Shown: positions 5,708-6,883 of the stretch, in pieces | Layout of the letters: every line of letters starts with the position of its first letter | Numbering within the stretch: the first letter of the stretch is position 1 | Assembly: GCA_946886325.1 (NCBI GenBank) | Contig: CAMPIK010000125.1 | Location: 1-6,883 of the forward strand | Direction of reading: 5' to 3' | DNA length: 6,883 nucleotides | Source of the DNA: an uncultured Shinella sp. | GTDB lineage: Bacteria > Pseudomonadota > Alphaproteobacteria > Rhizobiales > Rhizobiaceae | Program-made: the position numbers and the translations under genes | Notes under the pieces: generated by a model | Databases searched by the model: none | What the model saw: only the letters and a program-made list of their open reading frames with translations | What the model was told of the DNA's origin: nothing

Positions 5708-6322
5708 CTACTGCTTCATCCGGTCAAGCCGGTGGGCCAGCAGGCGCATCATGCGCGCATTGAAATTGCGCGATTCGACCCGGTCGAAACGGGCCTGGTC
5801 CTTGTCATGCGCGGTCACCGCATCCGTCGTCTCGCGATCGACGCGGGCCTGCATGCGTTCGCAATTCGCCTCCGGCCTCAGCGTCCGCAAGGTGCGTTCG
5901 AGCTTGCGGGCATGGATGCGGGCAATTTCCGCATGGCGTTCCTCGTGCCGCTTGATGTCGCTCGACAGCGTGTCCCAGATCAGCCCGAGCGAGGCGCTGG
6001 CGCGGCGGCGATGCTTCCAGCGCGGCAGGATGATGTTGGTCGAGAGCGTGACATCGGCATCGCCGACGGCGCATTTTCCGCCGCGCATGACATAGGTCAC
6101 CGAGCCGCCGAACTTGATCTTCGTCGCGCCGGGGTGGCGCGTGCCGGATTTCATCAGCGGTCCGCGGCGGTTGAGTTCGTCGTCCAGTTCGGCCGCCGAT
6201 TTTCCGCCGACGGTGAAGTAGGAAAAGGTCTTGGTCGTCAGGGTTTCGGCCGCCGCAGGCAGTGCAAAACCGGTGAAGATGGCGAGGCAGGCGAGACGAA
6301 GACGCAATGGCGATGCCGGCAT
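5708..6322 (-). CDS. Exported DUF922 family protein, putative Zn-dependent protease, 204 aa
   Basis: Translation begins MPASPLRLRLACLAIFTGFA, a signal peptide with a basic n-region, a hydrophobic core and a likely cleavage after ALPAAA (residue 25/26); the mature protein would be periplasmic or secreted. The centre carries STNIILPRWKH (94-104) and then KRHEERHAEIARIHA, where HEERH (126-130) is an HExxH zinc-binding motif. Cys84 and Cys154 could form a disulfide. The combination of export signal, length and HExxH helix fits DUF922, described as predicted secreted Zn-dependent proteases. ATG 6322 is chosen because the signal peptide starts there; longer readings up to 6577 would overlap folP and bury the signal sequence. 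A weak GGGA lies eight bases upstream. The C-terminal half after the motif is highly charged and helical. Protease activity and substrate are not established. It is divergent from folP and convergent with the ferredoxin unit. Confidence 0.82.
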   Translation of the reverse strand: MPASPLRLRLACLAIFTGFALPAAAETLTTKTFSYFTVGGKSAAELDDELNRRGPLMKSGTRHPGATKIKFGGSVTYVMRGGKCAVGDADVTLSTNIILPRWKHRRRASASLGLIWDTLSSDIKRHEERHAEIARIHARKLERTLRTLRPEANCERMQARVDRETTDAVTAHDKDQARFDRVESRNFNARMMRLLAHRLDRMKQ

Positions 6323-6394
6323 GAATATGGTCCCGGTTCGGGTCCGCCTCGCGGCGACCGCTTTCCTCGATGCGCCGGGGAATGCCCAGGCCGG

Positions 6395-6423
6395 TTGAAC
6401 TTCCGCCAAGCTTGGGGCATAGG
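6395..6423 (+). promoter_or_regulatory. Candidate sigma-70 type promoter for folP
   Basis: TTGAAC (6395-6400) is separated by exactly 17 bases from CATAGG (6418-6423). The -35 is close to the rhizobial consensus CTTGAC, but the -10 is poor. Initiation near 6430 would give a leader of about 50 bases before the folP ATG. Only the position and spacing support it. Confidence 0.28.
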
Positions 6424-6479
6424 CTGGCCAAGCGCAACACCAAACTCGGGCTTCCGGCACGGAAGCCGCGGATGTCTCC

Positions 6480-6883
6480 ATGAGATCCCCCTTCAGCCCC
6501 TTTCGCTGGTCGCTGGCCCACGGCCGCACCCTTGAGCTCGGCCCGACCGGCCGGATCATGGCGATCGTCAACGTCACGCCGGATTCCTTTTCCGATGGCG
6601 GCCGTTTCGACGGTCCCGCCCAGGCGGTTCACCATGCGATGCGCTGCATCGAGGCGGGGGCTGACATCGTCGATATCGGCGGGGAATCGACCCGTCCGGG
6701 CGCCGCGACGGTGACGGCGGGCGAGGAACAGGACCGGGTCCTGCCGGTGATCGAAGCGCTGGCGCGGGAAGGCGCAGCTATCATCTCGATCGACACGTTC
6801 CGGGCGGAAACCGCGCGTCTTGCAATCGCCGCCGGCGCGCACATCATCAATGACGTGCATGGTCTCCAGCGCGAGCCCGAGAT
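6480..6883 (+). CDS. folP: Dihydropteroate synthase, N-terminal 134 residues (3' end outside window)
   Basis: This enzyme condenses p-aminobenzoate with 6-hydroxymethyl-7,8-dihydropterin diphosphate to give dihydropteroate in folate synthesis, in the cytoplasm; it is the sulfonamide target. Conserved blocks are all present: IMAIVNVTPDSFSDGG (26-41, Asn31 and the flexible loop 1), GADIVDIGGESTRPGA (60-75, loop 2 SxxRP-type pABA region), IISIDT (101-106, pterin-binding Asp105) and IINDVHG (122-128). The fold is a TIM barrel of about 280 residues, so roughly half is visible. ATG 6480 gives an N-terminus of the usual alphaproteobacterial length (a short segment before RIMAIVN); no strong ribosome site is seen, GGAAG at 6461-6465 being rather far away. 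It is divergent from the DUF922 gene with 157 bases between. Confidence 0.96.
   Translation, partial: MRSPFSPFRWSLAHGRTLELGPTGRIMAIVNVTPDSFSDGGRFDGPAQAVHHAMRCIEAGADIVDIGGESTRPGAATVTAGEEQDRVLPVIEALAREGAAIISIDTFRAETARLAIAAGAHIINDVHGLQREPE

Noticed and set aside
6323..6577. N-terminal extension of the DUF922 protein up to 6577
   Set aside because: It would overlap the folP coding region and put the signal peptide inside the protein.

Overview
The window is GC-rich, tightly packed alphaproteobacterial DNA, most likely chromosomal and from the Rhizobiaceae (Rhizobium / Agrobacterium / Ensifer / Shinella type). This rests on a giant two-transmembrane, apolipoprotein-like repeat protein of the Agrobacterium growth-pole-ring (GPR) type, CtrA-type TTAA-N7-TTAAC boxes and GANTC sites in its upstream region, a DUF922 secreted protein and folP. 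The species cannot be fixed from the sequence alone.

Layout. Positions 1-3197 (minus strand) hold the first 1065 codons of the GPR-like gene, whose 3' end lies outside the window. Its visible far end is a run of 22-residue (66-bp) repeats. Positions 3198-3804 are a divergent, partly AT-rich control region carrying two CtrA-like boxes and three GANTC sites. Positions 3805-4173 (plus) encode a small stand-alone Hpt phosphotransfer protein, followed by an intrinsic terminator at 4278-4300. Positions 4364-5387 (plus) form a two-gene unit: an adrenodoxin/putidaredoxin-type [2Fe-2S] ferredoxin and, 25 bases later, a short flavoprotein of the ferredoxin-NADP+ reductase type 2 family that lacks the NADPH-binding domain. 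Positions 5388-5707 have no convincing gene but hold several inverted repeats. Positions 5708-6322 (minus) encode an exported DUF922 protein with an HEERH zincin motif. It is divergent from folP (dihydropteroate synthase, from 6480), which runs off the right edge.

How the parts may work together. The left half looks like cell-cycle and polar-growth biology: a polar scaffold and an Hpt phosphotransfer protein share an upstream region with sites for the cell-cycle regulator CtrA and for the methyltransferase CcrM. The right half is metabolic: a ferredoxin with a minimal flavoprotein partner, then a secreted protease-like protein and folate synthesis. The most unusual item is the ferredoxin plus NADPH-domain-less reductase pair; the most informative regulatory item is the CtrA/GANTC cluster.
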